A stretch of 6,243 nt of DNA from an archaeon (GCA_024409185.1 JAKSUD010000057.1:1-6243); one strand, 5' to 3'; positions 1 through 6,243 are shown, counted from the first letter of the stretch. Numbers and translations: made by a program. Notes: generated by a model from the letters alone, not told the origin.

Positions 1-1911
1 TTATTGAAGTCTTACTGCATCTAATATAAGAGGAGTTTTAGTTTCTATTTTATAGCTTCTGTGAATACTTGAAGCTAAATCAACAGTTTTATATGGGTCT
101 CCGTGACAAGTAAGGATTTTATCAGGTCTTGGATGTAACCTTTTTGCAAATTCCATTAATTGTCTTCTATTAGAGTGTCCACTGAATCCATGAATAGTTT
201 TAACTTCCATATTTACATTAAATACTTTGGTTTTACCATCTTCTCCTTCAAGAGGAATTTCTTTATGTCCTTTTTGGATTCTTCTACCTAAAGAACCTTC
301 AGATTGGTATCCTACAAAGACGATGGTATTTCTTTTATCTTCACATAACCATTTAAAGTATTCAACAGAATTTCCTCCAGTTAACATACCTGAGGTTGAA
401 AGAATAATAGATGGTTCACCATCAACAATTTCTTTTCTTTCTTTAATATTTTGAACTTTATTAAATGATTCTGCAATAAATGGATTTCTACCCATATGGA
501 AAATTTGATCTCTTAAATCTTTACTTAAGTATTCCGGTCTTGCAGTATGTACTGCTGTAGCTTCCCAAATCATTCCATCAAGATGAATTGGTACTTCTTC
601 AATATATCCATGTCTCATATATTCTTCAAGTACAATCATTAATTCTTGTGCTCTTCCTACAGCAAATACTGGAACTAAGATTTTTCCACCACGTTTTAAA
701 GTTTTGTAAATAGTTTTCATTAATTCTTTTTCTGCATTGTTTCTTGATGGAGTTACATCTTCATGTCCACCATAAGTACTTTCCATTACACAACTTTCAA
801 TTCTTGGGAATTTAGTATTTGCAGGTTCAAGAAGTCTACTTCTTTCATACTTAAAGTCTCCAGTGTATAACATATTGTGTGCACCTTCTCCAATGTTAAA
901 GTGGCACATTGCAGAACCAAGAATGTGGCCTGCATTATGTAAAGTTAATTTAATATCTGGAGAAATATCAGTTACAACACCATAATCAAGAGTAATAGTG
1001 TGTTTAATCATTTTTTGCACATGTTTTCTATTAAATGGAAGCGGATTGTCTTCTCTATGTGCAATATCAATATAATCTAATTGTAAAAGAGTCATTAAAT
1101 CTCTTGTTGCACTAGTTGAGTAAACTGGACCTTCGTATCCATAATGGTAAAGATATGGGATAAATCCACAGTGGTCTAAGTGAGCATGAGATACAACAAC
1201 TGCATCTAAATCTTGAATTGAGAATTCAGGAACTCCTAACATAGGGAATGAAGATTTTTCATCTTGTTCTGCTACATTTACTCCACAGTCAAGTAAAATT
1301 CTACTATTCGGGGTTTGAAGTAACATACAAGAACGTCCTACTTCTTTAAATCCTCCCATTGCAGTTAATCTAACCCAATCATTAGGATATTTTCCACCTT
1401 GGTGGATTCTTGCACCTAAATCAGTTAAAATTTTCTTTCTTTCTTTACTATTATTCATTAAAGTATTTCTAATTCTACCAATAATTTCAGATTGAATTGG
1501 TGGGGTTCTTAAGATTTTTGGAGCCCATCCAGTTTTTCTTACAATTTCTCTTGAAGTTACACCATACTTTCCAATAACAAGTCCTGGTTTAGTAGCTTCA
1601 ATAACTACTTCACAAGTAACTTCATCAAAACTAATATTTGTAATTTCAGCTTCAACTGGAACAATTTCTTCTACTGCTTTAATAGTATCATCTGGGTCCA
1701 TTAAAACAGATTTATCTGAACGAATAATGATTCTTTTTCTTAAATCTTTAGCTAAGGTTCTTATAATATCTCCACTATCTGCTATTATATCATGGTTTTT
1801 AGTATAAATAACAACTTCTGGACCTTCAAATTCAATCTTAGCTAATTGAACCTCTTCAGGTAATTTTTTAACAATTGCTTCTTTGATTTCTTCTAAAACA
1901 TTTGAAGTCAT
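1..1911 (-). CDS. fttA: KH-domain beta-CASP ribonuclease aCPSF1/FttA, archaeal transcription termination factor
   Basis: The 636-residue protein is an archaeal homologue of the CPSF73 cleavage nuclease. From family knowledge, it cuts nascent RNA at U-rich 3' ends and terminates transcription by RNA polymerase. Seen in the sequence: an N-terminal KH-like region (about residues 1-145) with a GxxG-type loop at GLVIGKYG (110-117). A metallo-beta-lactamase core follows, with the Zn ligands H242, H244, D246 and H247 (SHAHLDH), H329 and D352 (TGDF). The beta-CASP motifs are motif A at ESTYG (E377), motif B at H579 (GFSGHS) and motif C at H603 (TCHGD). All catalytic residues are present and the length is normal for the family. 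The ATG start is preceded by AGTGAT (1915-1920) three bases away, and an in-frame stop lies just upstream at 1942-1944. The gene lies downstream of psmB on the same strand, 214 bp away, and probably also has its own promoter. Its terminator is outside the window. Confidence 0.97.
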   Translation of the reverse strand: MTSNVLEEIKEAIVKKLPEEVQLAKIEFEGPEVVIYTKNHDIIADSGDIIRTLAKDLRKRIIIRSDKSVLMDPDDTIKAVEEIVPVEAEITNISFDEVTCEVVIEATKPGLVIGKYGVTSREIVRKTGWAPKILRTPPIQSEIIGRIRNTLMNNSKERKKILTDLGARIHQGGKYPNDWVRLTAMGGFKEVGRSCMLLQTPNSRILLDCGVNVAEQDEKSSFPMLGVPEFSIQDLDAVVVSHAHLDHCGFIPYLYHYGYEGPVYSTSATRDLMTLLQLDYIDIAHREDNPLPFNRKHVQKMIKHTITLDYGVVTDISPDIKLTLHNAGHILGSAMCHFNIGEGAHNMLYTGDFKYERSRLLEPANTKFPRIESCVMESTYGGHEDVTPSRNNAEKELMKTIYKTLKRGGKILVPVFAVGRAQELMIVLEEYMRHGYIEEVPIHLDGMIWEATAVHTARPEYLSKDLRDQIFHMGRNPFIAESFNKVQNIKERKEIVDGEPSIILSTSGMLTGGNSVEYFKWLCEDKRNTIVFVGYQSEGSLGRRIQKGHKEIPLEGEDGKTKVFNVNMEVKTIHGFSGHSNRRQLMEFAKRLHPRPDKILTCHGDPYKTVDLASSIHRSYKIETKTPLILDAVRLQ

Positions 1912-1996
1912 ATAATCACTTCTGAAAATAAGACGTATAAATTAGTATATGTTCTAAAAATATAGAGTATTAAAACGATTTTTAGCTTAAAAAATG

Positions 1997-2004
1997 TATT
2001 TAAA
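1997..2004 (-). promoter_or_regulatory. TATA box candidate for fttA (proximal)
   Basis: The minus strand reads TTTAAATA here, a good match to the archaeal TATA box consensus. Transcription would be expected to start about 25 bases downstream, near 1972, giving a leader of roughly 60 bases before the fttA ATG. The region is AT-rich, so chance matches are likely; the position is plausible but unproven. Confidence 0.45.
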
Positions 2005-2028
2005 TATTTCATATACTATTATACTGTA

Positions 2029-2036
2029 TATATAAA
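2029..2036 (-). promoter_or_regulatory. TATA box candidate for fttA (distal)
   Basis: The minus strand reads TTTATATA, the classic archaeal TATA box form. It would place a start near 2004 and a leader of about 90 bases. It lies immediately downstream (in the direction of fttA) of the inverted repeat and T tract at 2056-2092. It competes with the TTTAAATA box at 1997-2004; the sequence alone does not decide which is used. Confidence 0.45.
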
Positions 2037-2055
2037 ATTAGTTTGTAAATTCATT

Positions 2056-2092
2056 AAAAAATATATAATAATTGATTAATAATCAATTATTA
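2056..2092 (-). terminator. Inverted repeat plus T tract downstream of psmB (probable terminator)
   Basis: Bases 2066-2078 (TAATAATTGATTA) and 2080-2092 (TAATCAATTATTA) form a perfect 13-bp inverted repeat around a single central base. Read on the minus strand, the repeat starts 34 bases after the psmB stop and is followed by TATATTTTTT, a six-T tract at 2056-2061. That order suggests a transcript 3' end for psmB. The stem is almost all A-U and so weak. In archaea the T tract probably matters more than the hairpin. The symmetry could instead be a protein-binding operator for the fttA promoter that starts about 20 bases further on. Confidence 0.5.
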
Positions 2093-2125
2093 AGCTTTAT
2101 TTATAATTAAATTCTAATTATCAGC

Positions 2126-2749
2126 TTAACCTTTGATTTTATCAATTATTGCATCGATTTCATCTTTTTCTAACATTTCATATCCATCTTTAGTAACTTT
2201 AGCTACTAAGAATCCATTTCCAGAGAAGGTGTCTCTTTCAGTAGCTGCTTTTAAACTTCTAAGAGCTACTTCAATAGCTTCATCTACAGTAATGTCTTCG
2301 TGGAATCTGTCTTCGAGTACACCATATGCAAAGGTAGAACCAGATCCAGTAGATATGAAAGTGTCTTTAATCATACCACCTGCTGCATCTAAAGAGTAAA
2401 TAGAAGCACCAGTTTCATCTACTCCTCCAAGAAGAGTTTGAACATATGCAGGAGATGAGTGTAATATATTAGCACTTACTGCAGCAGCAGCTTCAATGCT
2501 GATGTCTTTGTTGTTTCTTAATCTGTATAAAGAAACTTCAGCACTAATAACTTTCATTAAACTTTGTGCATCAGCAACAGAACCTGCGATGGTTGCTGCT
2601 ATATGATTATCAATTTTGAATATTTTTTCAGCGACTTTGTGAGCTACTAAATTTCCCATACTAGCTCTTCTTTCACTTGCAAATACAACACCGTCAACAC
2701 AGGTAATACCAACAGTTGTAGTACCTTCTAAAGTGTTTTTGTTACTCAT
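2126..2749 (-). CDS. psmB: Archaeal 20S proteasome beta subunit, catalytic
   Basis: This 207-residue protein is the proteolytic subunit of the archaeal 20S proteasome (T1 peptidase family). Two rings of seven beta subunits sit between alpha rings in the cytoplasm and degrade unfolded proteins. Seen in the sequence: a nine-residue propeptide ending in Gly9, then the mature N-terminus TTTVG, so Thr10 becomes the catalytic Thr1 after self-cleavage. In mature numbering Glu17 (SERRAS), Lys33 (EKIF), Ser129 (GSGST), Asp164 and Ser167 (ERDTFSG) fit the conserved active-site set. Glu rather than Asp at position 17 is normal in archaeal beta subunits. The ATG is preceded by GAGGTG (2757-2762) with seven bases of spacing, a strong archaeal ribosome binding site. 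No alpha subunit gene is in the window. The fttA gene follows on the same strand, an arrangement I recall from Methanothermobacter (MTH1202/MTH1203). Confidence 0.97.
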   Translation of the reverse strand: MSNKNTLEGTTTVGITCVDGVVFASERRASMGNLVAHKVAEKIFKIDNHIAATIAGSVADAQSLMKVISAEVSLYRLRNNKDISIEAAAAVSANILHSSPAYVQTLLGGVDETGASIYSLDAAGGMIKDTFISTGSGSTFAYGVLEDRFHEDITVDEAIEVALRSLKAATERDTFSGNGFLVAKVTKDGYEMLEKDEIDAIIDKIKG

Positions 2750-2818
2750 ATTAATACACCTCGAATTAATAATTTTGTATTTATATTTTGTTTAATTTAT
2801 TAAATCTAAAGAATTTTG

Positions 2819-2826
2819 TATTTAAT
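2819..2826 (-). promoter_or_regulatory. Possible TATA box for psmB
   Basis: The minus strand reads ATTAAATA, about 70 bases upstream of the psmB ATG. It would give a start near 2795 and a leader of about 45 bases. A second candidate, TATAAATA on the minus strand at 2778-2785, would put the start almost on the ribosome binding site, which is less likely here. In DNA this AT-rich the choice is weak. Confidence 0.3.
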
Positions 2827-3013
2827 ATTTATCTTTAAATTTAATTAAATTTAGTAATTTGTATAAAATTAATAAGTATAATAATTAATTTAAATAATTA
2901 ATCTAAATAATCAATAAATTGAGAAATTAAACTTAAATTAACTAATTCCGTATTACAAAATTAAAATTAGTTTTTAAGTTAAAATTTAATTAATTTAAAT
3001 TAAAATTAGCATA

Positions 3014-3062
3014 AGTTAGGTTATTTGCATATTATTTACAAATATTTTCTTACTTCCTAACT
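3014..3062. repeat. Nested inverted repeat in the psmB-taw2 spacer
   Basis: AGTTAGG at 3014-3020 is exactly complementary to CCTAACT at 3056-3062. Inside it, TATTTG at 3022-3027 pairs with CAAATA at 3039-3044 around an 11-base loop. This is the only part of the spacer with several G/C pairs. It could be a structured RNA, a regulatory site or chance; it belongs to no RNA family I recognise. On the plus strand it ends about 145 bases before the taw2 start. Confidence 0.35.
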
Positions 3063-3119
3063 ACCTTTTATTATGTTAATGGTAATATATAATAGTTTCG
3101 ATATTTTATTATTTATTAA

Positions 3120-3127
3120 TTATATAT
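3120..3127 (+). promoter_or_regulatory. Possible TATA box for taw2
   Basis: TTATATAT stands about 80 bases before the TTG start and would give a transcription start near 3148 with a leader of about 60 bases. A similar TAATATAT at 3083-3090 is an alternative. The call rests only on consensus and distance. Confidence 0.35.
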
Positions 3128-3196
3128 TATAATGTTATTAAATGTGATTAAATTTATTAGATTAAATTATTTAAGTATGTAAATAAATAATAATAT

Positions 3197-3203
3197 AGGT
3201 GAT
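3197..3203 (+). promoter_or_regulatory. Ribosome binding site that fixes the TTG start of taw2
   Basis: AGGTGAT matches the complement of the archaeal 16S rRNA 3' end and stands three bases before the TTG at 3207. The arrangement GGTGATTATTTG closely parallels AGTGATTATATG in front of fttA. An in-frame stop at 3180-3182 leaves no start codon further upstream, so TTG is the start. Confidence 0.8.
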
Positions 3204-3206
3204 TAT

Positions 3207-3998
3207 TTGAAATGGAAGAAAATTGGAGATATTTTAATTGTAGATGATAACTTTACAAATTCTCTAGATTTTAAAGAATCTACTAATAAAAATAGCTATT
3301 TAGAGAGTATTGCTAATAAACATAAAGTTAAATCTATTGTTAAAATTGATAAAATTTCAGGTCAAATGAGAGAACCTAGTCTTAGTTTTTTATATGGTAA
3401 TGAAAGTGAGACTATTCATAAAGAAAATTATTGTTTATTTAATTTAGATCTTTCTAAAGTAATGTGGGCAAAAGGAAATAATCAAGAACGTTTTAGAATA
3501 GCTAAACTTGTTAAAAAAGGAGAAACTGTTTTAGATATGTTTGCAGGTATTGGTTATTTTTCTATTCCAATAGGTGTTCATTCTCAAGCTGAAAAGATTT
3601 ATTCTATTGAAATTAATCCTAATTCTTATCATTTTTTAAAAAGAAATATTGAATTAAATAAAATTAATAAAAAAGCAGGATATGAACGAATGAATGCTAT
3701 TTTAGGTGATTGTAGGTGTGAAGGACCTAAATATTTTGCTGATAGAATTTTAATGGGTTATGTTAGAACAACTCATCATTTTTTAAAATATGCAATGGAG
3801 TCTATTAATGATGGTGGAATTATTCATTATCATGAAACAGTTCCTGAAAAATTAATCGATTCAAGACCTTATGAGAGAATAAAAGAATCTGCAATTACTG
3901 CAGGTAAAAGTGAAGTTGAAGTTTTAAATATTCAATATATTAAAAAATATTCTCCAGGTGTGGCACATATTGTGGTTGATGCTAAGATTTATGATTAA
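3207..3998 (+). CDS. taw2: tRNA-Phe wybutosine-pathway aminocarboxypropyltransferase, Taw2/TYW2 type
   Basis: This 263-residue protein belongs to the Trm5/TYW2 family of class I S-adenosylmethionine enzymes that modify the guanosine at position 37 of tRNA-Phe. Taw2 transfers the 3-amino-3-carboxypropyl group of S-adenosylmethionine, not the methyl group, to 4-demethylwyosine. Seen in the sequence: a short N-terminal region, then the family signature KVMWAKGNNQER (84-95), the SAM-binding loop VLDMFAGIGYF (108-118), an acidic ribose-binding Glu135 (SIEINP), GDCR (167-170), and MGYVRTTHHFL (183-193). Trm5 methyltransferases carry an NLP-type motif where this protein has MGY, so Taw2 is preferred. 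The C-terminal KKYSPGVAHIVVD is also typical. Translation starts at TTG behind AGGTGAT. The upstream pathway enzyme (Taw1, radical SAM) is not in the window. The gene is transcribed away from psmB and probably alone or ahead of the transporter, which has its own TATA candidate. Confidence 0.88.
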   Translation: MKWKKIGDILIVDDNFTNSLDFKESTNKNSYLESIANKHKVKSIVKIDKISGQMREPSLSFLYGNESETIHKENYCLFNLDLSKVMWAKGNNQERFRIAKLVKKGETVLDMFAGIGYFSIPIGVHSQAEKIYSIEINPNSYHFLKRNIELNKINKKAGYERMNAILGDCRCEGPKYFADRILMGYVRTTHHFLKYAMESINDGGIIHYHETVPEKLIDSRPYERIKESAITAGKSEVEVLNIQYIKKYSPGVAHIVVDAKIYD

Positions 3999-4048
3999 TT
4001 CTGTTATTTTGTAAAAATTATATTATTTAGAGAAAGAAGAAAAAATAA

Positions 4049-4056
4049 TATATAAA
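4049..4056 (+). promoter_or_regulatory. TATA box candidate for the CDF transporter gene
   Basis: TATATAAA follows a purine-rich stretch (AGAGAAAGAAGAAAAAA, 4029-4045) that resembles a TFB recognition element. The expected transcription start is near 4080, about 50 bases before the most likely start of the transporter at 4129. It supports a separate transcript from taw2, which ends 50 bases upstream of the box. Confidence 0.5.
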
Positions 4057-4128
4057 AATTTAAAATAAAAAATTTATTAAATAATAAAATAATAATATGA
4101 TATAAAAAGAGAAATAGAAGGTTTTATT

Positions 4129-5040
4129 ATATTATCTAAAGGAGAAAGAGACAAAATTGGTACAAAAGCTTCTAAAATAGCTATTATTGGAAATATTTTT
4201 CTAACTATATTAAATATTAGTGTTGGTCTTACTTCTGGAAGTTATGCTCTTATTTCTGAAGGGGGACATACTATTTCTGATATTATAACATCACTAATCT
4301 CTTATTTTGGTTTTAAAATTGGGAATAAATCTGCAAATGATAAATATCCATTAGGTTATGGTAGAGCTGAAGCTATTTCTGGTCTTATTATTGTAATGTT
4401 TTTAGTAATAGTTGCTTATGAGATTATAAGTGGTGCTATTGAAATTCTATTTTTTGATGCTTTTTTTGAGCCACCTACTTATTTAGCTGCAATTATGGCA
4501 ATTATTGGGATTATTATTAATCTTTTAATGAGTCAGTATATTATTCATTTAGGTAAAAAAATTAATAGTCCTGCACTTGTTGCTGATGGACATCATCAAA
4601 GAGTAGATATATTTTCTTCTGTTGCAGTTTTAACTGGTGTTTTAGTTTCTAAATTAGGTTTTCCTTGGGTGGATCCAATCATTGGTTTATTTATTGGAAT
4701 TATGATTCTTAGGACTGCTTATGAAATAGGAGTTGAAAATATTAATAATATTATGGGTAAAGTTCCATCATCAGAGATTGCTGATGAAATAAAAGAAGTG
4801 GCTTCTTCTATTGATGGTGTTTATGAGGTTAATGATATTGTAATTAATTATATAGGTCCATATGCTACAGTATCTTTGAATATAGAACTTAGTCCTGAAT
4901 TAACATTTATGGAAGCATATGATATTTCTAATAAAGTTCAAAATAAAATTATTAATAATGTATCAATTATTCGAAAAGTTGCTGTTCATTATTCTCCTTT
5001 AGGTTTATATGAGGATAATAATCAATTAAATCAAGAATAA
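4129..5040 (+). CDS. Cation diffusion facilitator (CDF) divalent metal transporter with no standard start codon
   Basis: This encodes a membrane metal exporter of the CDF family (Zn, Fe, Mn or Cd in exchange for protons). Translated from 4129 it has 303 residues, normal for the family. Six hydrophobic segments lie roughly at residues 15-35, 48-64, 84-108, 118-138, 160-175 and 182-197, followed by a soluble C-terminal domain (about 205-303). The metal site is visible as H47/D51 (HTISD, segment 2) and H156/D160 (HQRVD, segment 5). The loop YPLGYGRAE (73-81) is a family signature. The frame is open from the stop at 4093-4095, but no ATG, GTG or TTG occurs in it before ATG 4396, which is residue 90. 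That start would delete segments 1-2 and half of the metal site, so it is not credible. ATA at 4129 sits where a start is expected, nine bases after GGT of a weak AGGTT (4119-4123). Start-loss mutation, unusual initiation or a sequence error are all possible. Metal specificity cannot be read. Confidence 0.8.
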   Translation: MLSKGERDKIGTKASKIAIIGNIFLTILNISVGLTSGSYALISEGGHTISDIITSLISYFGFKIGNKSANDKYPLGYGRAEAISGLIIVMFLVIVAYEIISGAIEILFFDAFFEPPTYLAAIMAIIGIIINLLMSQYIIHLGKKINSPALVADGHHQRVDIFSSVAVLTGVLVSKLGFPWVDPIIGLFIGIMILRTAYEIGVENINNIMGKVPSSEIADEIKEVASSIDGVYEVNDIVINYIGPYATVSLNIELSPELTFMEAYDISNKVQNKIINNVSIIRKVAVHYSPLGLYEDNNQLNQE

Positions 5041-5071
5041 TTTTTTATTTCTTATTTTTATAATATTTTAT
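5041..5071 (+). terminator. T-rich transcript end after the transporter gene
   Basis: TTTTTTATTTCTTATTTTT starts directly after the transporter stop codon and is followed by further T runs. U-rich tracts of this kind are where archaeal RNA polymerase terminates, and where FttA, encoded in this same window, is known to act. No hairpin is evident. The convergent cofG transcript shows no equally clear T tract on its own strand in this gap. Confidence 0.55.
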
Positions 5072-5134
5072 TTCTTTAATAGTGTTAATGATTTTTTAAT
5101 GGTAAATTAATACTTTTAATTAATTTTTATAAAT

Positions 5135-6243
5135 TTAGCTATTATTTATACTATCCTGTAATTCTTGAGCTTTTTTTAATAATTCTGGATTTTCTAAATA
5201 ATTTGAATTGATGTATTTTTCATAAATAGCTAATCTTTCTTTTAATTCAAGACCTGCATCATTAGTTAATTTTTCAAGATGATCTAATGCAGGCCATGGT
5301 GAACTTGGATTTACATAATCTTCACTAAGTGGTGAAACTCCTCCCCAATCATCAGTTCCACATATTAAGAAAATTTGGCTTGTATCATAATTTAAATTAG
5401 GTGGGACTTGTACAGAAACTTCTTTAAATAATAATTGTGCAGCAGCTACAGTTCTTATCATATCTAAAAGACTTGGTTCTGGATAGTTTTCCATTTCAAT
5501 TCCAGGACTTGGAGTGAAGTTTTGAATAATAACTTCTTGAATATGTCCATATTCATCTTGTATTCTTTTAATTTCAAGTAAAGAATCAGCTACTTCTTCT
5601 TTTGTTTCTCCAATTCCAATTAAAATTCCAGTTGTATATGGGATTTTAAGTTTTCCAGCATTGGTTATAGTTTCAATTCTGACTTTAGGATGTTTTCCTG
5701 GACTTTTTTTATGAGCTATTGTTTCCATTAAACGTTCTGAAGCATTTTCTAACATTATTCCCATAGAAACATTGTATTCTTTAAGTTTTTTCATAGATTC
5801 ATAACTAAAGTTTCCTGCATTAGTATGAGGTAATAGATTAGTTTCTTCAGTGGTCATTTTACAAATATCGTGAATATAATCGACCATATTTTCATATCCA
5901 AGTTCAGCTAATCTATTTTTCACTGCTTTTTCAGTATCTGCATCTTCACCCATTGTGAATAATGCTTCTTTGCATCCATACTTTTCTGCTTCTTTTAAAG
6001 TAGCTAAAACTTCTTCTTTTTCTTTAAGAAGAATAGTTTCTGAGTCATTTGGATCTTTTTTAAATGCACAATAACCACAATCATTTCTACATATTTCAGT
6101 TAATGGAATAAAGACATTTTTAGAGTATGTTACATAGTTATGTTCTCTTTTAGAGTTAGCTAATTTCATTATTTCAAGAATATCTTCTCTTTTAGCATTT
6201 AATATAAACATTATGTCTTCTTTAGTTATATTTTCTAAATCAA
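5135..6243 (-). CDS. cofG: 7,8-didemethyl-8-hydroxy-5-deazariboflavin (F0) synthase subunit CofG, 5' partial
   Basis: CofG is a radical SAM enzyme that, with the product of CofH, closes the deazaflavin ring to make F0, the chromophore of coenzyme F420, used by methanogens for hydride transfer. Counting from ATG 6211, the radical SAM cluster ligands are C41, C45 and C48 (CRNDCGYC). The SAM-contact strand GILIGIGET is at 196-203, and the CofG signatures NLNYD (272-276) and DDWGGVSPLSEDYVNP (287-302) follow. CofH lacks this last form, so CofG is the firm choice. The frame stays open upstream of that ATG to the window edge through ten further codons (DLENITKEDI). These read as protein and fit the usual lead-in helix of the family. 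No GGTG-like binding site precedes ATG 6211, so the true start is probably beyond 6243. From ATG 6211 to the stop is 358 residues. The gene faces the transporter gene, with 94 bases between the stops. Confidence 0.94.
   Translation of the reverse strand, partial: DLENITKEDIMFILNAKREDILEIMKLANSKREHNYVTYSKNVFIPLTEICRNDCGYCAFKKDPNDSETILLKEKEEVLATLKEAEKYGCKEALFTMGEDADTEKAVKNRLAELGYENMVDYIHDICKMTTEETNLLPHTNAGNFSYESMKKLKEYNVSMGIMLENASERLMETIAHKKSPGKHPKVRIETITNAGKLKIPYTTGILIGIGETKEEVADSLLEIKRIQDEYGHIQEVIIQNFTPSPGIEMENYPEPSLLDMIRTVAAAQLLFKEVSVQVPPNLNYDTSQIFLICGTDDWGGVSPLSEDYVNPSSPWPALDHLEKLTNDAGLELKERLAIYEKYINSNYLENPELLKKAQELQDSINNS

Larger units (their letters stand above)
2750..3206. other. Divergent AT-rich intergenic spacer between psmB and taw2
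   Basis: The 457-base gap holds no supportable gene, and stop codons are dense in all frames. Most of it is A/T runs with overlapping near-palindromes such as those around 2840-2900 and 2980-3005. A 13-base direct repeat (AAATTAAAATTAG) occurs at 2958-2970 and 2997-3009. The section 3010-3065 has noticeably more G and C and contains nested inverted repeats. The spacer must contain the psmB promoter (minus) and the taw2 promoter (plus). Confidence 0.7.

Noticed and set aside
227..454. Plus-strand open frame of 75 codons inside fttA
   Set aside because: It lies wholly opposite the conserved catalytic region of fttA, has no ribosome binding site and reads as a low-complexity antisense shadow.
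2133..2399. Plus-strand open frame of 88 codons inside psmB
   Set aside because: It is antisense to the conserved C-terminal half of psmB and shows no recognisable protein character.
2840..3000. Dense A/T near-palindromes as a replication origin
   Set aside because: There is no origin recognition box pattern or orc1/cdc6 gene in the window, and short palindromes are expected at this base composition.
2958..3009. 13-base direct repeat AAATTAAAATTAG as the start of a repeat array or CRISPR
   Set aside because: Only two copies occur, the units are low-complexity A/T, and no further spaced copies follow; chance is a sufficient explanation.
3212..3214. ATG as the start of taw2
   Set aside because: It is out of frame with the conserved protein; the in-frame TTG at 3207 has the binding site AGGTGAT.
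4396..5040. Transporter starting at ATG 4396 (214 residues)
   Set aside because: This version loses transmembrane segments 1-2 and the H47/D51 half of the metal site, although the upstream DNA encodes them in the same frame; no ribosome binding site precedes this ATG.
1..6243. A mobile element, defence island or other novel multi-gene system
   Set aside because: All five genes belong to known archaeal core or common families; no transposase, integrase, terminal repeats or unknown conserved gene cluster was found.

Overview
The window looks like chromosomal DNA of a very AT-rich methanogenic archaeon. The best fit is a member of the Methanobacteriaceae similar to Methanobrevibacter or Methanosphaera. 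This rests on an archaeal 20S proteasome beta subunit, an archaeal KH/beta-CASP termination nuclease, an archaeal-type wybutosine enzyme, a coenzyme F420 biosynthesis gene and GGTGA-type ribosome binding sites. The genus is inferred from composition and protein style, not proven.

Layout: (1) bases 1-1911, minus strand, hold fttA/aCPSF1, a complete gene whose stop codon is the first three bases of the window. (2) Bases 1912-2125 hold two TATA-like boxes facing fttA and a perfect 13-bp inverted repeat with a T tract that looks like the psmB terminator. (3) Bases 2126-2749, minus strand, hold psmB. (4) Bases 2750-3206 are a long, extremely AT-rich divergent spacer with promoters and one slightly less AT-rich nested inverted repeat. 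(5) Bases 3207-3998, plus strand, hold a Taw2-type enzyme starting at TTG. (6) Bases about 4129-5040, plus strand, hold a cation diffusion facilitator (CDF) transporter whose conserved N-terminus is encoded but has no ATG, GTG or TTG in frame. (7) Bases 5135-6243, minus strand, hold cofG. It converges on the transporter, and its reading frame stays open past the right edge, so the gene is 5' partial.

The genes are housekeeping and accessory-core functions: transcription termination and RNA 3'-end formation (fttA), protein degradation (psmB), tRNA-Phe position 37 hypermodification (taw2), divalent metal export (CDF) and the deazaflavin F0 step of F420 synthesis (cofG). Only psmB-fttA look like a functional neighbourhood. 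I saw no mobile element, CRISPR array, tRNA or rRNA, and no convincing new multi-gene system. The points most worth checking are the missing start codon of the transporter, the upstream extension of cofG, and the regulatory DNA around fttA.
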